From positions 1-32,619 of the forward strand of contig JAHBAR020000027.1 of NCBI GenBank assembly GCA_018500015.2: DNA of 32,619 nt, given 5' to 3'. This document shows positions 7,893 to 14,061 of the stretch, piece after piece. The notes beneath the pieces are model-generated. The model saw nothing but the letters and a program-made list of their open reading frames with translations. It had not been told where the DNA came from and did not search any database. The DNA comes from Candidatus Kerfeldbacteria bacterium (GTDB taxonomy: Bacteria > Patescibacteriota > Patescibacteriia > UBA9570 > XYC2-FULL-38-9). Numbering within the stretch: the stretch's first letter is position 1; each line of letters opens with the position of its first letter. The translations under genes were made by a program, and so were the position numbers.

Positions 7893-7928
7893 ATAGTATA
7901 TACTATCATTTTTTACACACACTGTCAA
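7893..7928 (-). promoter_or_regulatory. Promoter with overlapping 14-bp palindrome
   Basis: On the minus strand, TTGACA (7923-7928), a 17-nt spacer and TAGTAT (7900-7905) precede ATG 7892 by 7 nt. A perfect palindrome ATAGTATATACTAT (7893-7906) covers the -10 box and the presumed start of transcription. It could be an operator. Confidence 0.6.
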
Positions 7929-7934
7929 ACAGCT

Positions 7935-7950
7935 TTGCTAATATTAGCAA
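7935..7950. promoter_or_regulatory. 16-bp perfect palindrome
   Basis: TTGCTAAT is followed directly by its reverse complement, then a T-run on the plus strand. It lies upstream of the -35 box of the 7494-7892 gene. It could be a protein-binding site or a weak hairpin, and no partner is known. Confidence 0.4.
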
Positions 7951-7983
7951 TTTTTTATATGTATTTCGGTTTTATTTCGGGTA

Positions 7984-8012
7984 TTGTATTTTTCTATTTC
8001 CTATCGTATACT
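7984..8012 (+). promoter_or_regulatory. Promoter of tRNA-Ala(GGC)
   Basis: TTGTAT (7984-7989), a 17-nt spacer and TATACT (8007-8012) end 11 nt before the first base of the tRNA. Confidence 0.6.
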
Positions 8013-8023
8013 GTGCTCACTTT

Positions 8024-8096
8024 GGGCCATTAGCTCACTTGGTAGAGCGCATCCATGGCATGGATGAGGCAACCGGTTCGAATCCGGTATGGTCCA
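8024..8096 (+). tRNA. tRNA-Ala(GGC)
   Basis: A 73-nt cloverleaf. The acceptor GGGCCAT pairs with ATGGTCC, giving the alanine identity pair G3-U70. The anticodon loop ATGGCAT sits in a CATCC/GGATG stem, and the T-arm is CCGG-TTCGAAT-CCGG-like. The discriminator is A. CCA is not encoded. Confidence 0.95.
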
Positions 8097-8097
8097 C

Positions 8098-8185
8098 TTG
8101 AGATGGTGCAGAGCATATGCCCTGCGGCATATGCGTCCGGCTCAAGGGGCGAGCCTTATCGACGCAGTCGATGGCGAGGCAGTAC
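8098..8185 (+). repeat. Left copy of an inverted repeat flanking the NUDIX gene
   Basis: The segment 8098-8159 matches the reverse complement of the right copy at about 57 of 62 positions. It holds an outer TTGAG/CTCAA stem, a GCATATGCC-CTGC-GGCATATGC hairpin, and a second hairpin ATCGAC-GCA-GTCGAT (8158-8172). It begins 2 nt after the tRNA. Confidence 0.8.
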
Positions 8186-8189
8186 AGTA

Positions 8190-8207
8190 ATGTTCCACAT
8201 GGAACAT
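8190..8207. promoter_or_regulatory. Inverted repeat resembling parS
   Basis: ATGTTCC and GGAACAT face each other around ACAT. The core TGTTCCACATGGAACA differs from the parS consensus TGTTTCACGTGAAACA at three positions, one of them in the central CG. There are no parA/parB genes in the window, so the assignment is weak. Confidence 0.25.
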
Positions 8208-8305
8208 GTGGAAAGCTGAACTATAACATTGACACCTATTTTTCATCCGTTTCAACCCTGTGGGAAACTCTGTGGACAGAATGTATAGCTTGCATACAAT
8301 GCAAC

Positions 8306-8330
8306 AAAACCTCAGCAAAGTGAGGTTTTT
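8306..8330 (+). terminator. Intrinsic terminator
   Basis: AACCTCA (8308-8314) and TGAGGTT (8321-8327) pair around GCAAAG, followed by a T-run. It would end plus-strand transcription from the tRNA region, 15 nt before the end of the convergent NUDIX gene. Confidence 0.7.
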
Positions 8331-8344
8331 ATGTTGTGAGTTGT

Positions 8345-8716
8345 TCACAGCTTTCCGACCATCTCTCTGACAACCACTGAAGTGTTCTGTGGCAAATTGT
8401 CTTTATCAAACCAACCTATATTGGTAAACTTTTCCGGCTCACCAATCTTTTCGTTACCCAAGTATGCAGTTGTTTTAAATTGTACGGTAACAAAGTGTGC
8501 ATTCATTTCGGGAATCAGATGGGTGTAGTGACCGATAAGTTCTAAATTTTGAATCTGCAGCCCACACTCTTCGAATGTTTCGCGTCTAATCGCATCTTCA
8601 ACCTTCTCGCCAAACTCGACTAAACCGCCAGGGATTCCCCACATGCGTTTATCATTCCCCGCTTTGTCAGAACGCAAGAGCATTAAAAACTTTCCTTCTT
8701 CGTTCATTATATACAC
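8345..8716 (-). CDS. NUDIX hydrolase (main frame; 5' end frameshifted)
   Basis: NUDIX enzymes hydrolyse nucleoside diphosphates linked to another group. The full box GX5EX7REUXEEXGU is present (GLVEFGEKVEDAIRRETFEE, then CGL). In-frame translation can start at GTG 8716, but homologous-looking sequence continues upstream in two frames: this frame reads RLPVIACGVYIMNEEG, while the next frame reads MEKNLTPGVDY from ATG 8766, which has its own promoter. One missing base near 8733-8736 would join them into MEKNLTPGVDYPVIACGVYI, a typical NUDIX N-terminus. The gene is either broken, mis-sequenced or frameshifted. It sits between inverted copies of a structured repeat. Confidence 0.88.
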   Translation of the reverse strand: MYIMNEEGKFLMLLRSDKAGNDKRMWGIPGGLVEFGEKVEDAIRRETFEECGLQIQNLELIGHYTHLIPEMNAHFVTVQFKTTAYLGNEKIGEPEKFTNIGWFDKDNLPQNTSVVVREMVGKL

Positions 8717-8733
8717 TCCGCATGCAATAACAG

Positions 8734-8766
8734 GTAGTCGACTCCTGGTGTTAAGTTCTTTTCCAT
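8734..8766 (-). pseudogene. Displaced N-terminus of the NUDIX gene
   Basis: ATG 8766 opens MEKNLTPGVDY, typical of the start of NUDIX proteins (PGVDY precedes the first strand), then the frame fails to join the NUDIX body. The shift is about 30 nt from the start codon. The promoter and operator-like palindrome directly upstream belong to this start. Confidence 0.55.
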
Positions 8767-8772
8767 AGTTAC

Positions 8773-8804
8773 AGTATATATGATTTGTTCTACGTAGAAC
8801 AAAT
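8773..8804 (-). promoter_or_regulatory. NUDIX promoter with 22-bp perfect palindrome
   Basis: On the minus strand, TTGTTC (8797-8802), an 18-nt spacer and TATACT (8773-8778) lie 6 nt before ATG 8766. The -35 box is inside a perfect 22-bp palindrome at 8783-8804 (half-site ATTTGTTCTAC). Its position suggests repression by a dimeric regulator. Confidence 0.65.
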
Positions 8805-8807
8805 TAA

Positions 8808-8896
8808 GGAACTGCTTCGCGATTGCCTACGGCAATAACGCTCACCCCTTGAGTCGGACGCATATGCCGCAGGGCATATGCTCTACACCGTCTCAA
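8808..8896 (-). repeat. Right copy of the inverted repeat flanking the NUDIX gene
   Basis: This is the reverse-strand partner of 8098-8185. The first hairpin is identical, while the second is ATTGCC-GTA-GGCAAT (8822-8836) instead of ATCGAC-GCA-GTCGAT. The stem is kept although its bases differ. It abuts the NUDIX operator palindrome on one side and the end of the TrmB gene on the other. Confidence 0.8.
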
Positions 8897-8900
8897 CGAC

Positions 8901-9683
8901 TCAAATACCCGAAAGAAAACCGAATAGCTCATTACTCCACAACGCCTCCATCACCGCACGATAGTTTGCAGCAACGAGAGTATCCTCTATTTCAATAAGA
9001 TAGCGATTACGTTCCTTGGTCACTATCATACATACAAAATCTCCCATCACCCATGTTGTTGCGGTGAATGGACTCTTTCCTTTCCAAAATTTCATGTGGC
9101 GTCGCGGATACTTTTTCTTTCGCATCGCTTCTTCAACAGGTGCGGCGTTTGTAAATAAATACAATTCAATATTTTTTGGGGATTGCTTCCAATACCAATC
9201 AATCCACTCTTGATAGGTTTCAACGAGCTTGTGATCTTGATAGCCCCAGTAGGCGGTTTTTGTTTTTTGCATCGACGCGTTCCATAGGGGTGTGCGCTCA
9301 TACAAATGCGCTTCAATTTTTTCTGCAGGCACATACATCACTTTTGGTGTAAAACGCGCTTCGTTGCTTGCAACATCTTGCAGCTCTTCGACAATCCGTT
9401 GAGCGAGCTTGCGCTTCTTCACAAGCGCTCGTTCTTCTTGATCAATAAGCGTCAAAAAATCTACTGCTTTGCGTGCAACAAACGTTTTTTGGTGTCGTCC
9501 CAAATCTTCCACAAGCACTCCTTTGGAAACAAGCTCGGCACAAACACTGTAGACTGTTGGTCGCTGTAACTTTGTCATGCGCGCAAGCTCAGCAGGAGTC
9601 ATCCGACCCGACTGCAGAAGCGCGAGATATACTTTAATTTCCTTATCAGATAATCCAAACTCTTTGAGAAGTTGCGTATTCAT
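8901..9683 (-). CDS. TrmB-family transcriptional regulator
   Basis: The 260-residue protein has an N-terminal winged helix typical of TrmB (LKEFGLSDKEIKVYLALLQ, then ELARMTKLQRPTVYSVCAEL, residues 5-70), a helical linker, and a C-terminal effector domain (about 110-255) with AYWGY, a YQEWIDWYWK helix, a WVMGDFVCMI strand and a final helix AVMEALWSNELF. TrmB proteins bind sugars or other solutes and control transporters. This one is divergent from an ABC importer starting at 9840, so the importer is the likely target. TTGACA-17-TATGGT lies 6 nt before the ATG. The ligand is unknown. Confidence 0.88.
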   Translation of the reverse strand: MNTQLLKEFGLSDKEIKVYLALLQSGRMTPAELARMTKLQRPTVYSVCAELVSKGVLVEDLGRHQKTFVARKAVDFLTLIDQEERALVKKRKLAQRIVEELQDVASNEARFTPKVMYVPAEKIEAHLYERTPLWNASMQKTKTAYWGYQDHKLVETYQEWIDWYWKQSPKNIELYLFTNAAPVEEAMRKKKYPRRHMKFWKGKSPFTATTWVMGDFVCMIVTKERNRYLIEIEDTLVAANYRAVMEALWSNELFGFLSGI

Positions 9684-9689
9684 AAATTC

Positions 9690-9718
9690 ACCATAGAAAA
9701 AAAGCGTACTGTTGTCAA
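9690..9718 (-). promoter_or_regulatory. Promoter of the TrmB regulator
   Basis: TTGACA (9713-9718), a 17-nt spacer and TATGGT (9690-9695) on the minus strand end 6 nt before ATG 9683, leaving no room for a ribosome-binding site. Confidence 0.65.
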
Positions 9719-9735
9719 TACTCTTTCAACACATA

Positions 9736-9749
9736 AAATACCAGTATTT
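9736..9749. promoter_or_regulatory. Candidate operator between TrmB and ABC genes
   Basis: AAATAC-CA-GTATTT is an inverted repeat in the divergent intergenic region; a further AGTATTTG half-site lies near 9764-9771. The position suits control of both genes by the TrmB protein. Confidence 0.4.
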
Positions 9750-9781
9750 ACAATATAATATATAGTATTTGTTTATACATT

Positions 9782-9810
9782 TTGACCACTTTTTATATCA
9801 AATGTATTCT
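9782..9810 (+). promoter_or_regulatory. Promoter of the ABC importer operon
   Basis: TTGACC (9782-9787), a 17-nt spacer and TATTCT (9805-9810). The start codon is about 30 nt downstream, so this message, unlike many here, would have a leader. Confidence 0.55.
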
Positions 9811-9839
9811 AGCCACCTCATCCTTATACATTCTTTTTT

Positions 9840-10670
9840 ATGCACAAAGTGTATCGCTATGTTCTTGGTCTGTGTGTTGTAGGAATTATTGTACTTAGCG
9901 TGAATGCACTGACACATCGCACTCAAAGCACAGAGGATCTGTCTGACACAATCATCAAATCAGGGACGTTGCGCGTCGGATACATGGTGTACCCGCCGTT
10001 GCTAATGAAAGATACAAGCACCGGAGCGCTCTCCGGAATTTCGTACGACATTCTTGAAGCTGCGGCAAAAAAACTGAGTCTCAAAACCGAGTGGGTGGAA
10101 GAGGTTGGTTGGGGAGCGGCAATCGAGGGTGTGAAAACAGGGCGCTACGATATCGTCGGCACGCAAATGTGGCGCAACTCAGCGCGCGCTCGTGAAGGTG
10201 CGTTTACAGATTCACCAATGGACAGCGTTGTGTACACCTATGTACGCCCAGGCGACACGCGCTTTGATGTGACGCTCGACATTCTCAATTCCGACCAATA
10301 CACGATCAGCACGCTCGACGGAGAAATGTCAACGTTCATCGCGCAAGAAGATTTTCCGCACGCGCACACCGCATCACTTCCTCAGCTTTCATCATTTGCC
10401 GAAGTGTTGCTCAATGTCGTGAACAACAAAGCTGACGTCGCGTTTGTGGAGCCCTCTGTTGCAAAAGATTTTTTGACAACACATCCTGGCGCACTTGAAC
10501 GCGTCTCAGATACACCTGTGCGTCAATTTGGAAACAGCTTTGTGTTTGCGCGCAGAGAGAACAGTATGGTCGCGATGTTTAACATTGCACTCGAAGAACT
10601 CAAAAATAACGGCACGATCAACACCATTCTCGAGAGCTACAATGCATCCGACGTGTACATCGTCCGCTAA
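9840..10670 (+). CDS. ABC transporter substrate-binding protein (SBP_bac_3, amino-acid type)
   Basis: The 276-residue protein has an N-terminal hydrophobic segment (about 6-24) without a lipobox cysteine, so it is probably anchored by an uncleaved or cleaved signal helix. The mature part starts IIKSGTLRVGYMVYPPLL, the usual opening of family 3 binding proteins, followed by LSGISYDILEAAAKKLSL and VKTGRYDIVGTQMW. It captures a polar amino acid or related small solute outside the cell. It is the first gene of the importer, followed by permease (20-nt gap) and ATPase. Confidence 0.9.
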   Translation: MHKVYRYVLGLCVVGIIVLSVNALTHRTQSTEDLSDTIIKSGTLRVGYMVYPPLLMKDTSTGALSGISYDILEAAAKKLSLKTEWVEEVGWGAAIEGVKTGRYDIVGTQMWRNSARAREGAFTDSPMDSVVYTYVRPGDTRFDVTLDILNSDQYTISTLDGEMSTFIAQEDFPHAHTASLPQLSSFAEVLLNVVNNKADVAFVEPSVAKDFLTTHPGALERVSDTPVRQFGNSFVFARRENSMVAMFNIALEELKNNGTINTILESYNASDVYIVR

Positions 10671-10690
10671 GATTCTAAACAGACACACCT

Positions 10691-11341
10691 ATGCTGCACA
10701 TTTTGCTGCAGTATCACACCACACTGCTTCATGGATGCTTTGTGACACTCGAACTTCTCGGCATCATCATGTGCGTCGGCATTCCACTTGGCGTGCTCTG
10801 TGGCATTGCAGCAGGAATGCATCATGAGCTTTTGCGCGTGGTACGCAGCCTGCATTTTGTGAGCCAAGTGATTCCAGTGCTCGTTATTCTCTTTTGGTTT
10901 CACTATCCGCTGCAAGCATTGCTCCAAGTTAGTATCAATCCGTTTTGGACAAGCGTAGTGGCGCTCGGGGGAGTGAACGCGGTTAGTGTTGCCGCAATTG
11001 TGAGCAACGAACTTGCGCGCATTCCACGTGCGTACATTGAATCCGCACACACGCTTGGCCTAAAGCGCCTACACATCGCGCGATACATCGAGTTACCGCT
11101 ATTGCTCCGGGCGAGTTTGCCGCACATCATCACGCAACAAGCGGCGATGCTCGAATACACGCTGCTCACGAGCCTCATCTCTGTGCAAGAACTCTTTCGC
11201 ACTGCACAAACACTCAATGCTCAACTGTATCAACCAGTGGAAATTTATTCGCTGCTCATTATTTTTTTCTTTTTGATTCTGACTCCAATTCACTTAGGGA
11301 GCAGAATGCTGCGCAAAAAATATTTCGTTTCGTATGTTTGA
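10691..11341 (+). CDS. ABC transporter permease (polar amino-acid type)
   Basis: A 216-residue membrane protein with about five hydrophobic helices and the cytoplasmic coupling motif of importers (ESAHTLGLKRLHIARYIELP, matching EAAxxxGx9IxLP). It is short but complete for the HisM/GlnP class. The start ATG 10691 has no Shine-Dalgarno sequence. Its last 8 bases overlap the ATPase start, indicating coupled translation. Only one permease is present, so it probably forms a homodimer. Confidence 0.9.
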   Translation: MLHILLQYHTTLLHGCFVTLELLGIIMCVGIPLGVLCGIAAGMHHELLRVVRSLHFVSQVIPVLVILFWFHYPLQALLQVSINPFWTSVVALGGVNAVSVAAIVSNELARIPRAYIESAHTLGLKRLHIARYIELPLLLRASLPHIITQQAAMLEYTLLTSLISVQELFRTAQTLNAQLYQPVEIYSLLIIFFFLILTPIHLGSRMLRKKYFVSYV

Positions 11342-12461
11342 GTTGAAACAGGTCACAAAAACATACACCGGAAAAAATGCTGGCGGCGTGCGCGACGTGT
11401 CACTCAGCGTACGCGCTGGCGAAGTAGTGTGCGTGCTTGGAAAAAGCGGATCAGGAAAGTCGACGCTTCTGCGCGTCATGGCTGAGCTTGAACACGCACA
11501 ACAGGGAACGATGAAGCGCGAGGGCGGCGTGCGTACAGCATATGTGTCTCAAGAGTACGCGCTGTGGCCGCATCTCAACGTACTGCAAAACATTATTTTG
11601 GCGCCAACAGTCACGTCGCAAAAAGCACACGGCGACGCAGAGCAAGAAGCGCTCGCGTTACTCAAACGTTTTGGTTTGCGTGAGTACGTAGGAGCATATC
11701 CGCATCAACTCTCGGGCGGACAACGTCAACGCATCGCACTCATTCGCGCGATCATCACCAGGCCCAACATTCTGTTGCTCGATGAAATTACGTCAGCGCT
11801 CGACCCGATGCTCACCAAAAGCGTGCTCGATGTCATGCGTGCGCTCGCAAAAGATGGCTATACGATGGTGATCGTCACGCATCACATGTCGTTCGCGCTG
11901 TCTGTTGCCGATAGAATTGTGTTTATGGAAGAGGGGAAAATTATTCGCGATGAACCTGCTGTGCGTTTTTTCTCAGACCACTCTGACGCACACATCAACG
12001 CGTTCGTGCAAAACATTAGCAAGCACGACGCAGAGATCGAGGTGTTTTCTGGCGCCGAACAATTTCAAGCGTATCATCTGCGCTTGCTCAAACGCCTGCC
12101 TGAGGGTTCGACGATTTATGTTGCCGGCAGCGTTGGTGACGCGTGGTATGAGCCGATGGGTGAGATGTATGAGGCGTACGAACGCTTGCGCATCGCGAAA
12201 AAAATTTCCTGGCACATGGTGTCATACACACAAGGCGACAACGATCGCAGGTTACTTCGACAGCATCCAGAACTCAATCAATTTCGCCCCATGCCACGCG
12301 CGATGCAAAACCCTGCTAACTACAATGTGTTTGGCGACACAGTCATCACACAAATTTTTACCAAAGAGCCAACAATCATCGAAATTAAAAATCCGCATAT
12401 CGCAACAGCCTACATGCGCTTCTTTGAAGAGTTGTGGGAGACCTCAAGGTCAAGAGCTTAG
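11334..12461 (+). CDS. ABC ATPase with C-terminal TrmB-like effector domain
   Basis: Residues 1-225 are a complete amino-acid-importer ATPase: Walker A GKSGSGKST (36-44), signature LSGGQRQR (126-133), Walker B ILLLDE (146-151) and H-loop VTHH (181-184). Residues 233-370 are not usual for this family. They follow the pattern of the TrmB effector domain seen in the window's two TrmB regulators: EVFSGAEQFQAY, then a STIYVAG strand, YERLRIAKKI, a PANYNVFGDTVITQIF strand pair, and the closing helix AYMRFFEELWE (compare VQFFEGEKGMREAY, DYFIRRAKLRI, PEVKIYNNKMLIASW and AIFELLWESL in 16172-16927). A ligand-sensing domain that gates transport is the inference; a role in binding the neighbouring TrmB protein is the alternative. 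Confidence 0.9.
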   Translation: MFELKQVTKTYTGKNAGGVRDVSLSVRAGEVVCVLGKSGSGKSTLLRVMAELEHAQQGTMKREGGVRTAYVSQEYALWPHLNVLQNIILAPTVTSQKAHGDAEQEALALLKRFGLREYVGAYPHQLSGGQRQRIALIRAIITRPNILLLDEITSALDPMLTKSVLDVMRALAKDGYTMVIVTHHMSFALSVADRIVFMEEGKIIRDEPAVRFFSDHSDAHINAFVQNISKHDAEIEVFSGAEQFQAYHLRLLKRLPEGSTIYVAGSVGDAWYEPMGEMYEAYERLRIAKKISWHMVSYTQGDNDRRLLRQHPELNQFRPMPRAMQNPANYNVFGDTVITQIFTKEPTIIEIKNPHIATAYMRFFEELWETSRSRA

Positions 12462-12465
12462 GGAA

Positions 12466-12493
12466 TTGCTTTTTTCTCTTACATCTATATACT
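12466..12493 (+). promoter_or_regulatory. Promoter of tRNA-Val
   Basis: TTGCTT (12466-12471), a 16-nt spacer and TATACT (12488-12493) end 11 nt before the tRNA. Confidence 0.55.
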
Positions 12494-12504
12494 GATGGAA
12501 CTTT

Positions 12505-12581
12505 GGGCGACTAGCTCAGCTGGTTAGAGCGCACGATTCACATTCGTGAGGTCACAAGTTCGATTCTTGTGTCGCCCACCA
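12505..12581 (+). tRNA. tRNA-Val(CAC)
   Basis: The acceptor GGGCGAC pairs with GTCGCCC. The anticodon stem CACGA/TCGTG holds the loop TTCACAT, and the T-arm is ACAAG-TTCGATT-CTTGT. Discriminator A and an encoded CCA close the 77-nt gene; the two alanine tRNAs in the window lack CCA. Confidence 0.95.
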
Positions 12582-12591
12582 CTTCGCTTCA

Positions 12592-12620
12592 TTTCGATAT
12601 AGAGAATTTTAAGCTACAAT
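12592..12620 (+). promoter_or_regulatory. Promoter of the OmdA-like gene
   Basis: TTTCGA (12592-12597), a 17-nt spacer and TACAAT (12615-12620) end 6 nt before ATG 12627. Confidence 0.5.
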
Positions 12621-12626
12621 AGAAGG

Positions 12627-12938
12627 ATGAGCACACAAACAATTTCCGCGGGCACAGCACACACGCTGCCTGATGACCTCAAAAAAGCGTTGTCTTCAAA
12701 TAAAGCAGCGCTGGCAAAATGGGAAAGTCTCACGCCGCTTGCGCGCAATGAATGGATTTGTTGGACTACTTTTCCAAAGCAAGCAACAACACGAGCTGAA
12801 CACGTGAAGCGTGTCGTGAGCGAACTCAACGAAGGCATGCGTCGTCCGTGTTGCTGGATCGGATGCATTCACCGTAAAGATAAAAAAATGAGTAAGTCGG
12901 TGCAGTGGGTCTTAAGTAAACAAAAGAGAAAACCGTAA
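12627..12938 (+). CDS. YdeI/OmpD-associated (OmdA) domain protein
   Basis: This 103-residue protein has the pattern of the bacteriocin-protection/OmdA family: TLPDDLKKAL, AALAKWESLTPLARNEWICW, ATTRAEHVKRVVSELNEG. The molecular function of the family is poorly known. A cysteine-rich patch (RPCCWIGCIHR) near 75-85 is distinctive. Its last base overlaps the start of the GrpB-like gene, so the two are probably cotranscribed. It follows tRNA-Val and has its own leaderless-type promoter. Confidence 0.8.
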   Translation: MSTQTISAGTAHTLPDDLKKALSSNKAALAKWESLTPLARNEWICWTTFPKQATTRAEHVKRVVSELNEGMRRPCCWIGCIHRKDKKMSKSVQWVLSKQKRKP

Positions 12939-13933
12939 TGCCATTTTCGCGCGACTCCCAGCGACCATACACATTTCGCGATTACGATCCGAAATGGGTG
13001 GAAGAATTTCAAACGCTTCGTGATTTTTTGTCATCGGTTTTTATTGGCGGGCGTATTGAACATGTTGGAAGCACGTCTATCAAAGGCATGAGCGCAAAGC
13101 CAATCATCGATGTGCTTATTCTGGTGCCTAAGATGCAACCGTACGAAAAAGAAATTGTACAGATGCACGCTAAAGGGTTTGATTATGCGCGCGACTACAT
13201 AGCTCCTCGCACGCTCAACTTTTACCAACTCAACGCAGAGGGAGGTAAGCTTAACAATGTTCATGTGTGCGAAGAGGGGAGCGCAAAAGCAAAACAGTTT
13301 TTAGATATTCGCGACTACTTGCGAGCGCATCCAGATAAAGCACAACTGTATGCAGAAGAAAAGCACAAAAACTTTCTCGCACACAAAGACGATTATATCG
13401 GCTACCGCGAATCCAAAAAAGAGTTCCTCGACGAGATAGAGAAGGAAGCGTACGCGTGGACGGCGACTCTCTCTATAACTCTACAGCCAAAAAAGTATAC
13501 ATTAGCATTGTATATGCTCCTTTCTGCAATGCTTATGCTTGGTGGCATCATGATGATACAGGACGGTGATGTGCTTGGCTGGGGCGTGGCTGGTTTTTTT
13601 GGTATAGGCATATTGTTTTTTATGGTGAGTATGCTACCTAGCGCATCATACCTTCGGCTTTCAAGCGAGGGGTTTGAAGTGTGCTCACTGTTTCGTGCGC
13701 ACCTTACCCGTTGGCGCGATGTCGACAGTTTTACCTACGGCAAATTACACCGACGCGCAGTCGTGATGTTCAATTACAGCAAGTATCACAAAGAATCAGA
13801 AGTTCTAAAAAAAGTAGCGCGGTCACTCGCCTCAACAGAAGGCATGCTTCCAGATACTTATGGAAAAAAAGCAGAAGAGCTCGCCGCTCTTATGAATGAG
13901 TGGAGAGAGCGCTGTGTGAAAAATCAAGCATAA
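12938..13933 (+). CDS. GrpB-like domain fused to STM3941-like membrane domain
   Basis: Residues 11-172 are a GrpB/UPF0157 domain, a nucleotidyltransferase-fold family (YDPKWVEEF, EHVGSTSIKGMSAKPIIDVLI, then FLDIRDYLRAHP). Residues 178-328 resemble the STM3941 family: a short basic stretch, two membrane helices (about 188-207 and 213-232), the LRLSSEGFEVCSLFRAHLTRW region and a closing LPDTYGKKAEELAALMNEWR. The GrpB part should therefore face the cytosol, tethered to the membrane. The reaction of GrpB proteins is not settled. The frame is continuous, with no sign of an assembly join. Confidence 0.85.
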   Translation: MPFSRDSQRPYTFRDYDPKWVEEFQTLRDFLSSVFIGGRIEHVGSTSIKGMSAKPIIDVLILVPKMQPYEKEIVQMHAKGFDYARDYIAPRTLNFYQLNAEGGKLNNVHVCEEGSAKAKQFLDIRDYLRAHPDKAQLYAEEKHKNFLAHKDDYIGYRESKKEFLDEIEKEAYAWTATLSITLQPKKYTLALYMLLSAMLMLGGIMMIQDGDVLGWGVAGFFGIGILFFMVSMLPSASYLRLSSEGFEVCSLFRAHLTRWRDVDSFTYGKLHRRAVVMFNYSKYHKESEVLKKVARSLASTEGMLPDTYGKKAEELAALMNEWRERCVKNQA

Positions 13934-14025
13934 TACTCTAACTTAACCTTGGTCATGAATTTTTTCGCTAACTCTAGAGTATTTAATCTAAAAATGACTT
14001 TTTTGCACGCTAATACAATTTAGTC

Positions 14026-14053
14026 TTGACTTTTTTGTATTATACTGTAATAT
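14026..14053 (+). promoter_or_regulatory. Promoter of the AAA-DUF4143 gene
   Basis: TTGACT (14026-14031), a 16-nt spacer and TAATAT (14048-14053) end 8 nt before ATG 14062. Confidence 0.55.
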
Positions 14054-14061
14054 AGTCATAT

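Noticed and set aside
8260-8300. TGTGGGAAA and CTGTGGACA as DnaA boxes of an origin
   Set aside because: Neither matches TTATCCACA well, there is no cluster, and no dnaA or dnaN gene is near.
8117-8323. 68-codon open frame after tRNA-Ala
   Set aside because: It runs through the structured repeat and into a terminator, with no family resemblance.
8273-8330. Tiny RNA from a TGGACA-16-TACAAT promoter ending at the terminator
   Set aside because: The transcript would be only about 25 nt, little more than the hairpin, so this is probably chance.
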